A DNA stretch of 64,000 bases from contig CAWHHJ010000006.1 of assembly GCA_963829085.1 (NCBI GenBank), positions 62,001-126,000 of the forward strand, read 5' to 3'. Made by a program: the position numbers and the translations under genes. This document shows positions 26,987 through 34,755 of this stretch, piece by piece. Position 1 is the first letter of the stretch. The number at the start of each line of letters is the position of its first letter. The stretch is from PALSA-1004 sp963829085. GTDB lineage: Bacteria; Pseudomonadota; Gammaproteobacteria; Burkholderiales; SG8-41. The notes beneath the pieces are model-generated. The model was not told where the DNA came from, did no database searches, and worked only from the letters and a program-made list of their open reading frames with translations.

Positions 26987-28679
26987 CTGCACCTCCTGGC
27001 GCCCACGCGGTCGGCGCGAGTGCGTTTTCGTCTGTTACCACGTCGATGACGATGGGTCTGCCCATGGCAAATGCGCGCGGCAATAATTCTTTCAGTTGGC
27101 CCGGCTTGTCGATTCTGAAACCAGCGCATCCGAGCGTCTCGGCGACTTTGGAAAAATCAACAGCCTTCTGAAAGCGCCAGATCTCACCTGAGCGGTTCGT
27201 CTGTTTGCCTTTGTATGCCGCATCGACGAGCGGAATTTCTTGATTAAGGGAACTGTTGTTATTGACGACGACGACAAGATTGATACCGAAGCGCGCGGCC
27301 GTCTCGAGTTCAGCGAGGTGATAGTAGGCGCCGCCGTCTCCGGTAAAACAAACTACCGCGCGATCGGGCAAGGCGCACTTGACGCCGATCGCTCCGGGCA
27401 GCCCCCAGCCCAGCGACCCCGCGCAGCGCACGAACGCCTGGCGCAAATCGGTGAACTCAATCATCTGGCCGGTCCACATTCCCGAATGACCCGTATCGGA
27501 AACCACGACGCCGTCCGGCGGCAGCGCTTGCGAAATTTCCCTGCACACGCGTTCGGGCCGCATCGGCATCGCGTCCGAATTCATCATCGGTTCCGCTTCA
27601 GCACGCCACTCTGCAATGAGCTCGTGAACACGGCTCAGCCACGCCTTAGAGCCTGCGGCCGGTTTCGCTGTCTGCGCCGCTGTAATCATGTGCCGCAGGG
27701 TGACCTTGACGTCGCCCAGCAAGGACACCACGTTCGGATAATTGCGCCCGAGCTCTTCGGCGTCGATGTCGAGCTGAATAACCGGTGTGCCGACAGCAGG
27801 AACTTTCCAGCTTGTCGTTACCTGGCCTCCCGTATGGCTGCCGATGAAAAAGACGAGGTCCGCTTCTGCAATAGCCTTGTTCGCGCAGCTACGAGAGTAG
27901 ACACCGGCCACGCCAACCGCGAGCGGATGACTGTCGAGAATCGCTGCCTTGGCGTTCAGGGACGTGGCCACCGGTATTTGCAATTTTTCCGCGAGCTCCG
28001 CGAGCTCTGTCTGCGCCTGCGATGACATCACACCGCCGCCGGCGACGATGATCGGTTTCTGCGCTTTTGCAAGAACAGCGAGCGCTTCGCGTACTCGTCC
28101 GGGCTCCGGTTCCGGACGAAACGCCGGAACACGTGCGAACTGCAGTTCCACGAGTGGCGCGAGATCCGTTTCGGCCTCCGCAATCGCACCGCCGTGCAGA
28201 CTGCTGAGACGCAGATGCGCGGGGCCTGGCGCGCCGGACGTTGCTGCACGAAAAGCCTGCCGCAAAAGATCGGGCAGGCGCTTGATGTCGTCGACGTGCG
28301 CACTGAATTTGGTGACGCCCTCGAATTGCGTCATATCTTCTACTTCCTGATACGCATGCCGGTAACGCGAGCCGGGACCTGAGCCGCCGGTGATTGCGAT
28401 CATAGGAGAGCACGCCATGAACCCGTCGCGCAAGCCGGCGGCAAGGTTCGAGGCGCCGATCTGCTGCGCCATGCAAACGCCGGGTCTGCCGCTCGCGCGC
28501 GCGTAACCGTCGGCCATGTATGCAGCGGCCTTTTCGCCGTGCGTCATAATCTTCTGCATTTTGAGCTCATCCATCTCGGCGAGCGCGCGCATGAGAATCG
28601 TCGGCACGTAGAACACGTGTGTTACGCCGTAGCCGTGCAGCACTTCCGCGATCAATCGCGAGCCGGTTATTTTTGCCAT
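26976..28679 (-). CDS. Thiamine diphosphate-dependent enzyme (acetolactate synthase-like)
   Basis: 567 residues from ATG 28679, preceded by GAGGAGG; an upstream in-frame start adds 11 unsupported residues. It has an N-terminal PYR domain with the ThDP-activating Glu49 (MTHGEKAAAYMADGYARASG), a central domain (KPIIVAGGGVMSSQAQTEL) and a C-terminal PP domain with GDGGAYYHLAEL and VVVNNN, the GDG...NN Mg-ThDP motif. HGEK replaces the HEQ common in acetolactate synthases, and no regulatory ilvN subunit is nearby, so a catabolic decarboxylase, lyase or oxalyl-CoA-type role is more likely. First gene of the SMP-30, Bug, MmgE run. Confidence 0.88.
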   Translation of the reverse strand: MAKITGSRLIAEVLHGYGVTHVFYVPTILMRALAEMDELKMQKIMTHGEKAAAYMADGYARASGRPGVCMAQQIGASNLAAGLRDGFMACSPMIAITGGSGPGSRYRHAYQEVEDMTQFEGVTKFSAHVDDIKRLPDLLRQAFRAATSGAPGPAHLRLSSLHGGAIAEAETDLAPLVELQFARVPAFRPEPEPGRVREALAVLAKAQKPIIVAGGGVMSSQAQTELAELAEKLQIPVATSLNAKAAILDSHPLAVGVAGVYSRSCANKAIAEADLVFFIGSHTGGQVTTSWKVPAVGTPVIQLDIDAEELGRNYPNVVSLLGDVKVTLRHMITAAQTAKPAAGSKAWLSRVHELIAEWRAEAEPMMNSDAMPMRPERVCREISQALPPDGVVVSDTGHSGMWTGQMIEFTDLRQAFVRCAGSLGWGLPGAIGVKCALPDRAVVCFTGDGGAYYHLAELETAARFGINLVVVVNNNSSLNQEIPLVDAAYKGKQTNRSGEIWRFQKAVDFSKVAETLGCAGFRIDKPGQLKELLPRAFAMGRPIVIDVVTDENALAPTAWAPGGAGGH

Positions 28680-28750
28680 TCTGCCTCCTCGAGCGGACCG
28701 CAATACTACCAATGATCGAAATGTCGCGGAAAGAATCTTTATCTATTGTT

Positions 28751-28770
28751 CAATAACCACTGCTTATAAT
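28751..28770 (+). promoter_or_regulatory. Putative -10 element in the divergent cupin/ThDP gap
   Basis: A perfect TATAAT (28765-28770) lies 80 bases before the first cupin gene in an AT-rich divergent gap. ATTGTTCAAT (28745-28754) just upstream is a small palindrome that could be part of an operator. A clear -35 hexamer at 16-18 bases spacing is not evident. Confidence 0.35.
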
Positions 28771-28849
28771 TACTGCTGCTCCGCGCGAGATCATCTGTTT
28801 TTATCCTTGCGTTTGAAACACAGAATACAAAACTGAAGAAGGTTGATTT

Positions 28850-29410
28850 ATGGCAACCGCACTGAAACCGATACGCCGTGTCGTAACCGGCAACGACGCG
28901 CAAGGCCGCTCGTGCGTGCTCTTTGACAGCGATGCGCCAAACGTAAACCCTGCTCCGATACGACCGGGCGCCGGCATGACCGACATCTGGGTTTATCAGG
29001 AATCGCCGGCGCCGATCAGCGGTGCGCGCGATGACGGCAATCTGCCGTTCAATTTCGAGCCGCCGCACAATGGCGGACATCTGCGCATCGTGCAATCGCA
29101 GCCAAAACCGCCGGACTATGATCCTGCTACGGATCCAAAGGCGGTTCCATTACATGAGCCGAGGCAACGGCCGGGAGGAACCTGGGATAAGGGCGGTGCG
29201 AACGCGTTCTCGTCGCCCGTGCATAAATCTGAAACTGTCGACTATGGAATCGTCCTCGAAGGAGAGCGCGTGCTCTTGCTCGATGACGGCGAGCGCGTAA
29301 TGAAACCCGGCGATGTTGTCGTGCAGCTCGGCAACTGGCACGGCTGGTGCAATCCACGCGAAGGCAGTCTCATGGCGTTCGTCATGATGGGCGCGAAATA
29401 TAAGGGCTGA
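28850..29410 (+). CDS. Cupin-domain protein
   Basis: 186 residues. The C-terminal cupin barrel has HKSETVDYGIVLEGERVLLLDDGE and MKPGDVVVQLGNWHGWCNP, matching cupin motifs 1 and 2 (metal ligands His, Glu and His). The N-terminus KPIRRVVTGNDAQGRSCVLFDSDAP is typical of a cupin family often near aromatic or amidohydrolase genes. AAGG lies upstream. The function may be sensing or dioxygenation and cannot be set from sequence. It is followed by a second cupin. Confidence 0.88.
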   Translation: MATALKPIRRVVTGNDAQGRSCVLFDSDAPNVNPAPIRPGAGMTDIWVYQESPAPISGARDDGNLPFNFEPPHNGGHLRIVQSQPKPPDYDPATDPKAVPLHEPRQRPGGTWDKGGANAFSSPVHKSETVDYGIVLEGERVLLLDDGERVMKPGDVVVQLGNWHGWCNPREGSLMAFVMMGAKYKG

Positions 29411-29436
29411 TGAGATGACTGAAGCAAGCAAAGCCC

Positions 29437-29964
29437 GTGCGCAGAATCATCTCGGTCGACGACGCGAATGGAAAATCAAGGGCGATTGCCGATGGTCCGG
29501 CGCCCGACGTGCGGACGGATCCCGCACGTCCCGGCTACACCTCGACGCGCATCTGGGTAACCGACCGCACGCCGGCACGTATCGAAGGTATCACTGACAC
29601 ACTTGACGCGCCGCATACGCTGGAAGCGCCCGCCGGCGGCTCGGTGTGCCGCATCGTCACCTTTCCGCCCGACGATTCATTTATGGCACGCGTCGGCGCA
29701 AGCGAAGTGCAGACGTATTTCACGGCAATGGGCTCGCCGCAAGCGTCGACTTACTCTGCAACGTCGCCGCACCCTTATATACAGAAAACATGCACGCTGG
29801 ATCTCTGCCTTGTGCTTGAAGGAGAAATCACGCTTGTGCTCGACACCCAGGAAGTACAACTGAAAGCCGGCGATACGATCGTTCAGCGCGGCACCAATCA
29901 CGCCTGGAGCAACCGCTCGACCAAACCGTGCACAATCGCGTTTTCGATTCACGACGCCAGGTAG
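29437..29964 (+). CDS. Cupin-domain protein, second copy
   Basis: 175 residues as open from GTG 29437. Cupin motifs are TCTLDLCLVLEGEITLVLDTQE and LKAGDTIVQRGTNHAWSN. The N-terminus RRIISVDDANGKSRAIADG aligns with RRVVTGNDAQGRS of the first cupin, so the true start should lie upstream. The ATG at 29415 is out of frame by one base. Dropping an A at about 29418 would give MLKQAKPVRRIISVDD, closely matching its neighbour. The gene may therefore carry a start-proximal indel, or initiate at the GTG. Cys replaces the first metal-binding His region (TLDLCLVLEGE), so metal binding may differ. Confidence 0.82.
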   Translation: MRRIISVDDANGKSRAIADGPAPDVRTDPARPGYTSTRIWVTDRTPARIEGITDTLDAPHTLEAPAGGSVCRIVTFPPDDSFMARVGASEVQTYFTAMGSPQASTYSATSPHPYIQKTCTLDLCLVLEGEITLVLDTQEVQLKAGDTIVQRGTNHAWSNRSTKPCTIAFSIHDAR

Positions 29965-29973
29965 TCCCCGGCA

Positions 29974-30948
29974 GTGACGCACAGAGATCAGCGGTTGAGT
30001 TGCGCGACGCTGGTTTACGGTGCACTGATGCTGCCGTTCGCCGCATGGGCGCAGTCATACCCGGTTAAATCGATTCGCATCGTCGTCGCGAGTGCACCCG
30101 GCTCCGGTCCGGATATCGTTACGCGACTCATCGGGCGCAAACTCAGCGACGCCTGGGGCCAGCAAATCATCGCGGACAACCGCACTGGCGCTGGCGGCAA
30201 CATGGGCGCTGAAATTGTCGCGCATGCACCTCCTGACGGTTATACGCTTTTGATGGCGACTGCCAGCCAGCCGATCGGCGCCGCGTTGTACTCGAAGCTC
30301 AACTACGATCTCATCCGGGATTTCGTACCCGTGAGCCTGATTGCATCGACGCCGTTTCTTCTCGTGGTAAATCCCGCAGTGCCCGCAACGTCTGTCAATG
30401 AACTGATCGCGTTGGCGAAGGCGAAACCCGGCGCCTTGCATTACGGATCCGGTGGCAGCGGAACACCGCCGCACTTGTGCGCAGAGATTCTCAAATCGAG
30501 AGCCGGCATCGATGTGGTGCATGTGCCGTATAAGGGTGTTACGCCCGCACTCACGGACCTGCTCGCCGGACAGGTGCAGTTTGTGTTTTCAGTGGTACCC
30601 GCGGGCTTGCCGCTCATTCGCGCAAATAAATTACGCGCGCTGGCTGTAACGAGCGAAAAGCGCACCCCGCTCGCGCCCGATGTGCCGACAATCGCGGAAT
30701 CATTGCCGGGGTTCGAAGCGTTCGGGTGGTATGGCTTGATGGCTCCGGTTGGAACACCTGCTGAAATAGTGAAACGTCTCAACGCTGAAGCCATAGCCGC
30801 ATTGAAGACCGCCGATCTGCAAGAGCGCTTCATCGCGCTTGGCGCCGATCCAATTGGCACGACGCCCCAGGCGTTCGGCCAATTCGTTCGCAGCGAAATG
30901 CAGAAATGGCGCAAGGCCGTGAAAGATTCCGGCGCGCGCGTCGAATAG
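29974..30948 (+). CDS. Bug-family solute receptor
   Basis: 324 residues, GTG start at 29974, nine bases after the second cupin, so probably the same transcript. Signal peptide ending AAWAQ, then YPVKSIRIVVASAPGSGPDIVTRLIG, APPDGYTLLMATASQPIG, VVHVPYKGVTPALTDLLAGQVQ, PTIAESLPGFEAFGWYGLM, ending AVKDSGARVE. The loop ASAPGSGPD resembles that of the receptor at 24079-25031. Confidence 0.9.
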   Translation: MTHRDQRLSCATLVYGALMLPFAAWAQSYPVKSIRIVVASAPGSGPDIVTRLIGRKLSDAWGQQIIADNRTGAGGNMGAEIVAHAPPDGYTLLMATASQPIGAALYSKLNYDLIRDFVPVSLIASTPFLLVVNPAVPATSVNELIALAKAKPGALHYGSGGSGTPPHLCAEILKSRAGIDVVHVPYKGVTPALTDLLAGQVQFVFSVVPAGLPLIRANKLRALAVTSEKRTPLAPDVPTIAESLPGFEAFGWYGLMAPVGTPAEIVKRLNAEAIAALKTADLQERFIALGADPIGTTPQAFGQFVRSEMQKWRKAVKDSGARVE

Positions 30949-30963
30949 CGCCCGATATCAGTT

Positions 30964-31920
30964 TTACTCGGCTTTCGCGCCCGCTTCTTTCGCGACCTTC
31001 GCCCATTTGGCTAATTCAGTTTTGAGGAATTCGCCGAATTCCTGCGGCGTGCTGCCGACCGGTTCGAAGCCGAGTGCGGTGATGCGCTCGATGATATCCG
31101 GCAATCGCAGGTCTTTGACCAGTTCCGTATTCAGTTTCGCGATGATTGCCTGCGGCGTGCGTGCCGGGACGAGCACGCCATTCCACGCGGGTGCATCAAA
31201 GCCCGGCAGACCGGATTCCGCTATGGTTGGAACGTCGGGAAGGCTGCGCGTTCGTTGTAAGGTGCTAACTGCAAGCGGCCGTATGCGGCCCGCTTTGATC
31301 TGCGGCACCGCTGACGGCGCGACCACAAACATAACTTGCACCTGATCGCCGATCAATGCGGTAACACCGGCTGCCACCGTCTTGTATGGCACATGTACCA
31401 GGTTGATACCTGTTCTGCTCTTGAACATCTCACCGATCAGATGTCCGGGCGAGCCGTTGCCGCCTGAGCCGTAATTTAATTCACCGGGCTTGGCGCGGGC
31501 GATGCGAATGAGATCGTCGACGGATTTCACCGGCAGCGAAGGCTGCACTGCGAGCGCGAAAGGTATCGTGCCGAGCAGGGTCACCGGCGCAAAATCGCGC
31601 GTCATGTCGTACGAGAGCTTGAAGAAGTTCGGACTGATGGTATGCGTGCCGGTGGCCAGCAATAATGTGTAACCGTCGGCTGATGCGCGCGCGACCGTCT
31701 CCGCGGACAACATGCCGCCCCCGCCGCTGCGCTCCTCGATCACGACCTGCTGGCCCCACGCCTCGGTGATCTTCGGTCCTAGAATGCGTGCCATCGCGTC
31801 CGGCCCGCCGCCGGTCACGAAGCGGATGGGTTTCACAGGGTACGGCTGCGCGTCCGCGCGAATGTGAACGAGCGTTAGAACAGTTGCAACGAACAAAACA
31901 AAACGGGAGAGCAGCCTCAT
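30964..31920 (-). CDS. Bug-family solute receptor with shortened first ligand loop
   Basis: 318 residues from ATG 31920. Signal peptide ending RADAQ, then YPVKPIRFVTGGGPDAMARILG, in which the usual VPFAPGGxxD loop is reduced to TGGGPD. The rest is canonical: ASADGYTLLLATGTHTIS, PSLPVKSVDDLIRIARAKPGEL, VHVPYKTVAAGVTALIGDQVQ, PTIAESGLPGFDAPAWNGVLVP, ending VAKEAGAKAE. It follows the DUF1330 gene by 18 bases and belongs to the ICL-like, DUF1330, Bug run. Confidence 0.9.
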   Translation of the reverse strand: MRLLSRFVLFVATVLTLVHIRADAQPYPVKPIRFVTGGGPDAMARILGPKITEAWGQQVVIEERSGGGGMLSAETVARASADGYTLLLATGTHTISPNFFKLSYDMTRDFAPVTLLGTIPFALAVQPSLPVKSVDDLIRIARAKPGELNYGSGGNGSPGHLIGEMFKSRTGINLVHVPYKTVAAGVTALIGDQVQVMFVVAPSAVPQIKAGRIRPLAVSTLQRTRSLPDVPTIAESGLPGFDAPAWNGVLVPARTPQAIIAKLNTELVKDLRLPDIIERITALGFEPVGSTPQEFGEFLKTELAKWAKVAKEAGAKAE

Positions 31921-31938
31921 CGCCAACTCAGTGCACGC

Positions 31939-32241
31939 TTAGTGCGTCGCGTCGCCGCTTTCAACGATCACCTGCTCAACCACGCCGCCGCCGTTGCGCC
32001 TGAATGCAGCAGCCGCCTGGTATTCGGGCGACGCATGGCACGCCGCTGCCTGCTCGAGACTCGGAAACTCGATCACGACGAAGCGTTGAAAATTTTCCGG
32101 GCCTTCGACGATCTTGTAGCGGCCGCCGCGGGCGAGCACCTTGCCGCCGAATTTTGCGATGATCGCGGGCACAAGATCGGTGTACTTTTTATACTGCACC
32201 GGATCATCGATCCGACAGCGGGCGAGCCAGTATGCAGCCAA
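31939..32241 (-). CDS. DUF1330-domain protein
   Basis: 100 residues, a single ferredoxin-like dimeric alpha-beta barrel of the DUF1330 type: MAAYWLARCRIDDPVQYKKY, GGKVLARGGRYKIVEGP, RFVVIEFPSLEQAAACHASPEYQAAAAFR. Members are small cytosolic proteins of unknown function, frequent in catabolic operons. Same strand as the isocitrate-lyase-like gene and the Bug receptor. Confidence 0.9.
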   Translation of the reverse strand: MAAYWLARCRIDDPVQYKKYTDLVPAIIAKFGGKVLARGGRYKIVEGPENFQRFVVIEFPSLEQAAACHASPEYQAAAAFRRNGGGVVEQVIVESGDATH

Positions 32242-32361
32242 TTCAAACTCCTTTTTTTCCTACACGCACATAGCGCAGATACATCGAAACCTGCTTATTC
32301 CGAATTCACTGGTTCTGAGTTTTGATTTATCTGCGTTCGTCTGCTGCTCAATCTGGTTGTG

Positions 32362-33219
32362 TCACTTAGCACCAAAATTTTGTTCGATGGTGCGCCACTT
32401 TTCCACGCCGACTATTTTGGTGTATTCCTCGAACGGCGTGCCGCTACCAACCAGCTTCAGCTCATCGCTCTTGAGATCGGCAAGAGCAAGCTGCATGGTC
32501 TTCGTGACACGCAATAACAGCGTAATGCCATACAGCGCAATCCCGTATCCCATCTGACCCAATACCGAAGGCTTCAATATCGGCGTGATGCCGCCTTCCA
32601 GCATGTTCGCGACATGGCAGGTCTGCACCTCGCGCACCGCACGCGCGATCTCGTCTTCATTCAACATCGACTCGATGAAAACGCCGTCAGCGCCCGCGCG
32701 CACATAACGCTCGGCGCGTCGCAGCGCCTCATCCATGCCGTGGATAGCTCGCGCATCAGTACGCGCGACGATGAACGTATCCGGGTTCATGCGGTTGGCC
32801 GCCATCGCGCGCAGCTTCGCCTCCATTTCAGCCGCGGGCACCACTTGCTTGCCTGCCATATGGCCGCACCGTTTCGGCGAGACCTGATCTTCGATAAACA
32901 TCGCCTGCACGCCCATGCGCTCGTAGGTATTGAGCAGATGCACGGCGTTCTTCACATCGCCATAGCCGTTATCCGCGTCGACGAGCACCGGCAGGTCGCA
33001 GGCCGCGATCATGTCGCGAAATGCCGCTGAGAATTCGCCGAGCTGGCATAACCCGATATCGGGCAACCCATACCTCGCGCCGGCGGTTTGAAAGCCGCCG
33101 ATGAAGAATCCTTTGAACCCCGCCTGCTTGATGAGCAACGCGGACAAGGCATCGTGCGCGCCGGGCAGAACCAGCGGTTTCTCGGTTTGTGCTAGCTGGC
33201 GTATGGTTGGCGACTTCAC
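32362..33219 (-). CDS. Isocitrate lyase/PEP mutase-superfamily enzyme
   Basis: 285 residues. Catalytic motif KRCGH (116-120) with Cys118, Mg ligands in VDADNGYGD (Asp81, Asp83) and FIEDQ (Glu110), and ARTDARA. These match methylisocitrate lyase, oxaloacetate decarboxylase or carboxyvinyl-carboxyphosphonate mutase-type C-C or P-C lyases. The KRCGH Cys favours a lyase that cleaves a 2-hydroxy or 2-methyl acid. Methylcitrate-cycle partners are absent, so the substrate is unknown. Followed by DUF1330 and Bug genes. Confidence 0.85.
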   Translation of the reverse strand: MKSPTIRQLAQTEKPLVLPGAHDALSALLIKQAGFKGFFIGGFQTAGARYGLPDIGLCQLGEFSAAFRDMIAACDLPVLVDADNGYGDVKNAVHLLNTYERMGVQAMFIEDQVSPKRCGHMAGKQVVPAAEMEAKLRAMAANRMNPDTFIVARTDARAIHGMDEALRRAERYVRAGADGVFIESMLNEDEIARAVREVQTCHVANMLEGGITPILKPSVLGQMGYGIALYGITLLLRVTKTMQLALADLKSDELKLVGSGTPFEEYTKIVGVEKWRTIEQNFGAK

Positions 33220-33394
33220 TCAGTCTTCTCCGGTTTTATTTCGGGCGCTGAATATAACAGCCCGTTTATGTGGTCGCAATCATCGCGGACTCGTGCTCGT
33301 TTCCAAACGCCGCGATAAGTCTTGACAGCGATCACGTGGCTCAGCACGATGGCATCATCTATGGCGCAACTTGTGCGCCCTCTCTGGCAGACCA

Positions 33395-34249
33395 ATGAAA
33401 GCGCCCGCCTTCGCGTATACAAAAGCCCGAACACTCGAGCAGGTGTTTGACTTGCTGGAGAAGCACGGCGACGGCGCGCGCCTGCTCGCGGGCGGACAGA
33501 GCTTGCTCGCGACGCTCAACCTGCGGTTGTCGTCGCCTGAAATCTTGATCGACATTACCGGTATGCGCGACCTCGCGGGCATCACAGTCGAGCACGACAA
33601 GGTCGTCATCGGCGCACTAACGACACACGCAGAGCTCGAGCGCTCTGCGGAAATCGCGAACAATCTGCCGCTGCTTGCACAGGCGGCGCCGCATATTGCA
33701 CATGTCGCAATCCGCAATGCGGGTACGATCGGCGGCAGCATTGCGATGGCGGATCCGGCCGCGGAATGGCCGGCGTGCTGCCTCGCGCTCGACGCGGATT
33801 TCGTCATTGCCAACAAGGATGGCCAGCGCAAAGTCAAGGCGCGCGATTTTTTCCAGGCGCTCTATACGACGGCGATCGGCCCGCGAGACGTTCTGCTCGC
33901 GATCGAGATTGGGATTCCTGTAAACGGATCGCGCAGCGCATTCGTCGAACTCACGCGGCGCCGCGGGGATTACGCCATCGTGGGTCTGGCCGCAACGGCA
34001 CAAAAGAACGATGGCGCTCTCACCAACGTGCAGCTTGCCTATCTGGGCGCCGGCCACACACCGGTCCTTGCCAAAACGGCCATGGCCAAACTCGAGAACA
34101 AATCACTGTCCGATAGTGTCGTCGCAGAAGCGGCAGTCGCCCTCGCTTCGGATCTCGATCCGGGCGATGACATCTATTCAACGGCGGCAACCAAGCTTCA
34201 CCTAGCACGCGTAATCACAAAGCGAGCGCTCGCAGCACTCAATCACTAA
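33395..34249 (+). CDS. Molybdenum hydroxylase FAD-binding subunit (CoxM-like)
   Basis: 284 residues from ATG 33395 (MKAPAFAYTKA); the 24-base upstream extension is not family-like. FAD motifs LLAGGQSLLATLNLRLS and NAGTIGGSIAMADPAAEWP are clear, with the C-terminal CO-dehydrogenase flavoprotein domain following. It passes electrons between the FeS clusters of the small subunit and an external acceptor. First gene of a coxM-coxS-coxL order on the plus strand. Confidence 0.92.
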   Translation: MKAPAFAYTKARTLEQVFDLLEKHGDGARLLAGGQSLLATLNLRLSSPEILIDITGMRDLAGITVEHDKVVIGALTTHAELERSAEIANNLPLLAQAAPHIAHVAIRNAGTIGGSIAMADPAAEWPACCLALDADFVIANKDGQRKVKARDFFQALYTTAIGPRDVLLAIEIGIPVNGSRSAFVELTRRRGDYAIVGLAATAQKNDGALTNVQLAYLGAGHTPVLAKTAMAKLENKSLSDSVVAEAAVALASDLDPGDDIYSTAATKLHLARVITKRALAALNH

Positions 34250-34269
34250 GACATCGATCGGCCAACTGC

Positions 34270-34755
34270 ATGGATCATTCGATTGAAACGACGCTGATCG
34301 TGAACGGCAACAAGACGACGCGGCGCGTTCAGCCGCGCCAGCATCTGATCGACTTCCTGCGCGAAGAGCTCGGACTGACCGGGTCGCACACTGCGTGCGA
34401 GCACGGTGTGTGCGGCGCCTGCACCGTGCGTGTCGACGGGCGAATAGTTCGCGGCTGTTTAATGCTGGCAGTGCAGAGTGAGGGTAAGCGCGTGGATACG
34501 ATCGAGGGCTTGTCCGACTCCGGTGAAATTGCCGATCTTCAACGCGCATTCCATGAACGCAATGCACTGCAGTGCGGCTTCTGCACGCCCGGCATGTTGA
34601 TGGCAGCTCAGGACTTACTGCTGACAAAGCCGGGGGCGACGCGTGATGAGATTCGCGATCATCTATCGGGTAACTATTGCCGATGCACCGGCTACCACGC
34701 CATCGTCGACGCAATCGAATCGGTGCTGTTGACACGCGCAAAAGCGCAACCATGA
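34270..34755 (+). CDS. Molybdenum hydroxylase [2Fe-2S] subunit (CoxS-like)
   Basis: 161 residues. All eight cluster cysteines are present: Cys43, 48, 51 and 63 in the plant-ferredoxin-type domain (CEHGVCGACTV), and Cys101, 104, 136 and 138 in the helical domain (CGFCTPG, CRCTG). The stop codon overlaps the coxL start as ATGA (34752-34755), implying translational coupling and a stoichiometric complex. Confidence 0.95.
   Translation: MDHSIETTLIVNGNKTTRRVQPRQHLIDFLREELGLTGSHTACEHGVCGACTVRVDGRIVRGCLMLAVQSEGKRVDTIEGLSDSGEIADLQRAFHERNALQCGFCTPGMLMAAQDLLLTKPGATRDEIRDHLSGNYCRCTGYHAIVDAIESVLLTRAKAQP

Noticed and set aside
26976..28679. Biosynthetic acetolactate synthase IlvB
   Set aside because: No small regulatory subunit or ilvC nearby, and the catalytic region HGEK departs from the usual biosynthetic sequence.
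22711..33219. Methylcitrate cycle (PrpD plus PrpB-like lyase)
   Set aside because: No prpC or acnD-like gene, and the two candidate genes are in separate transcription units with other partners.
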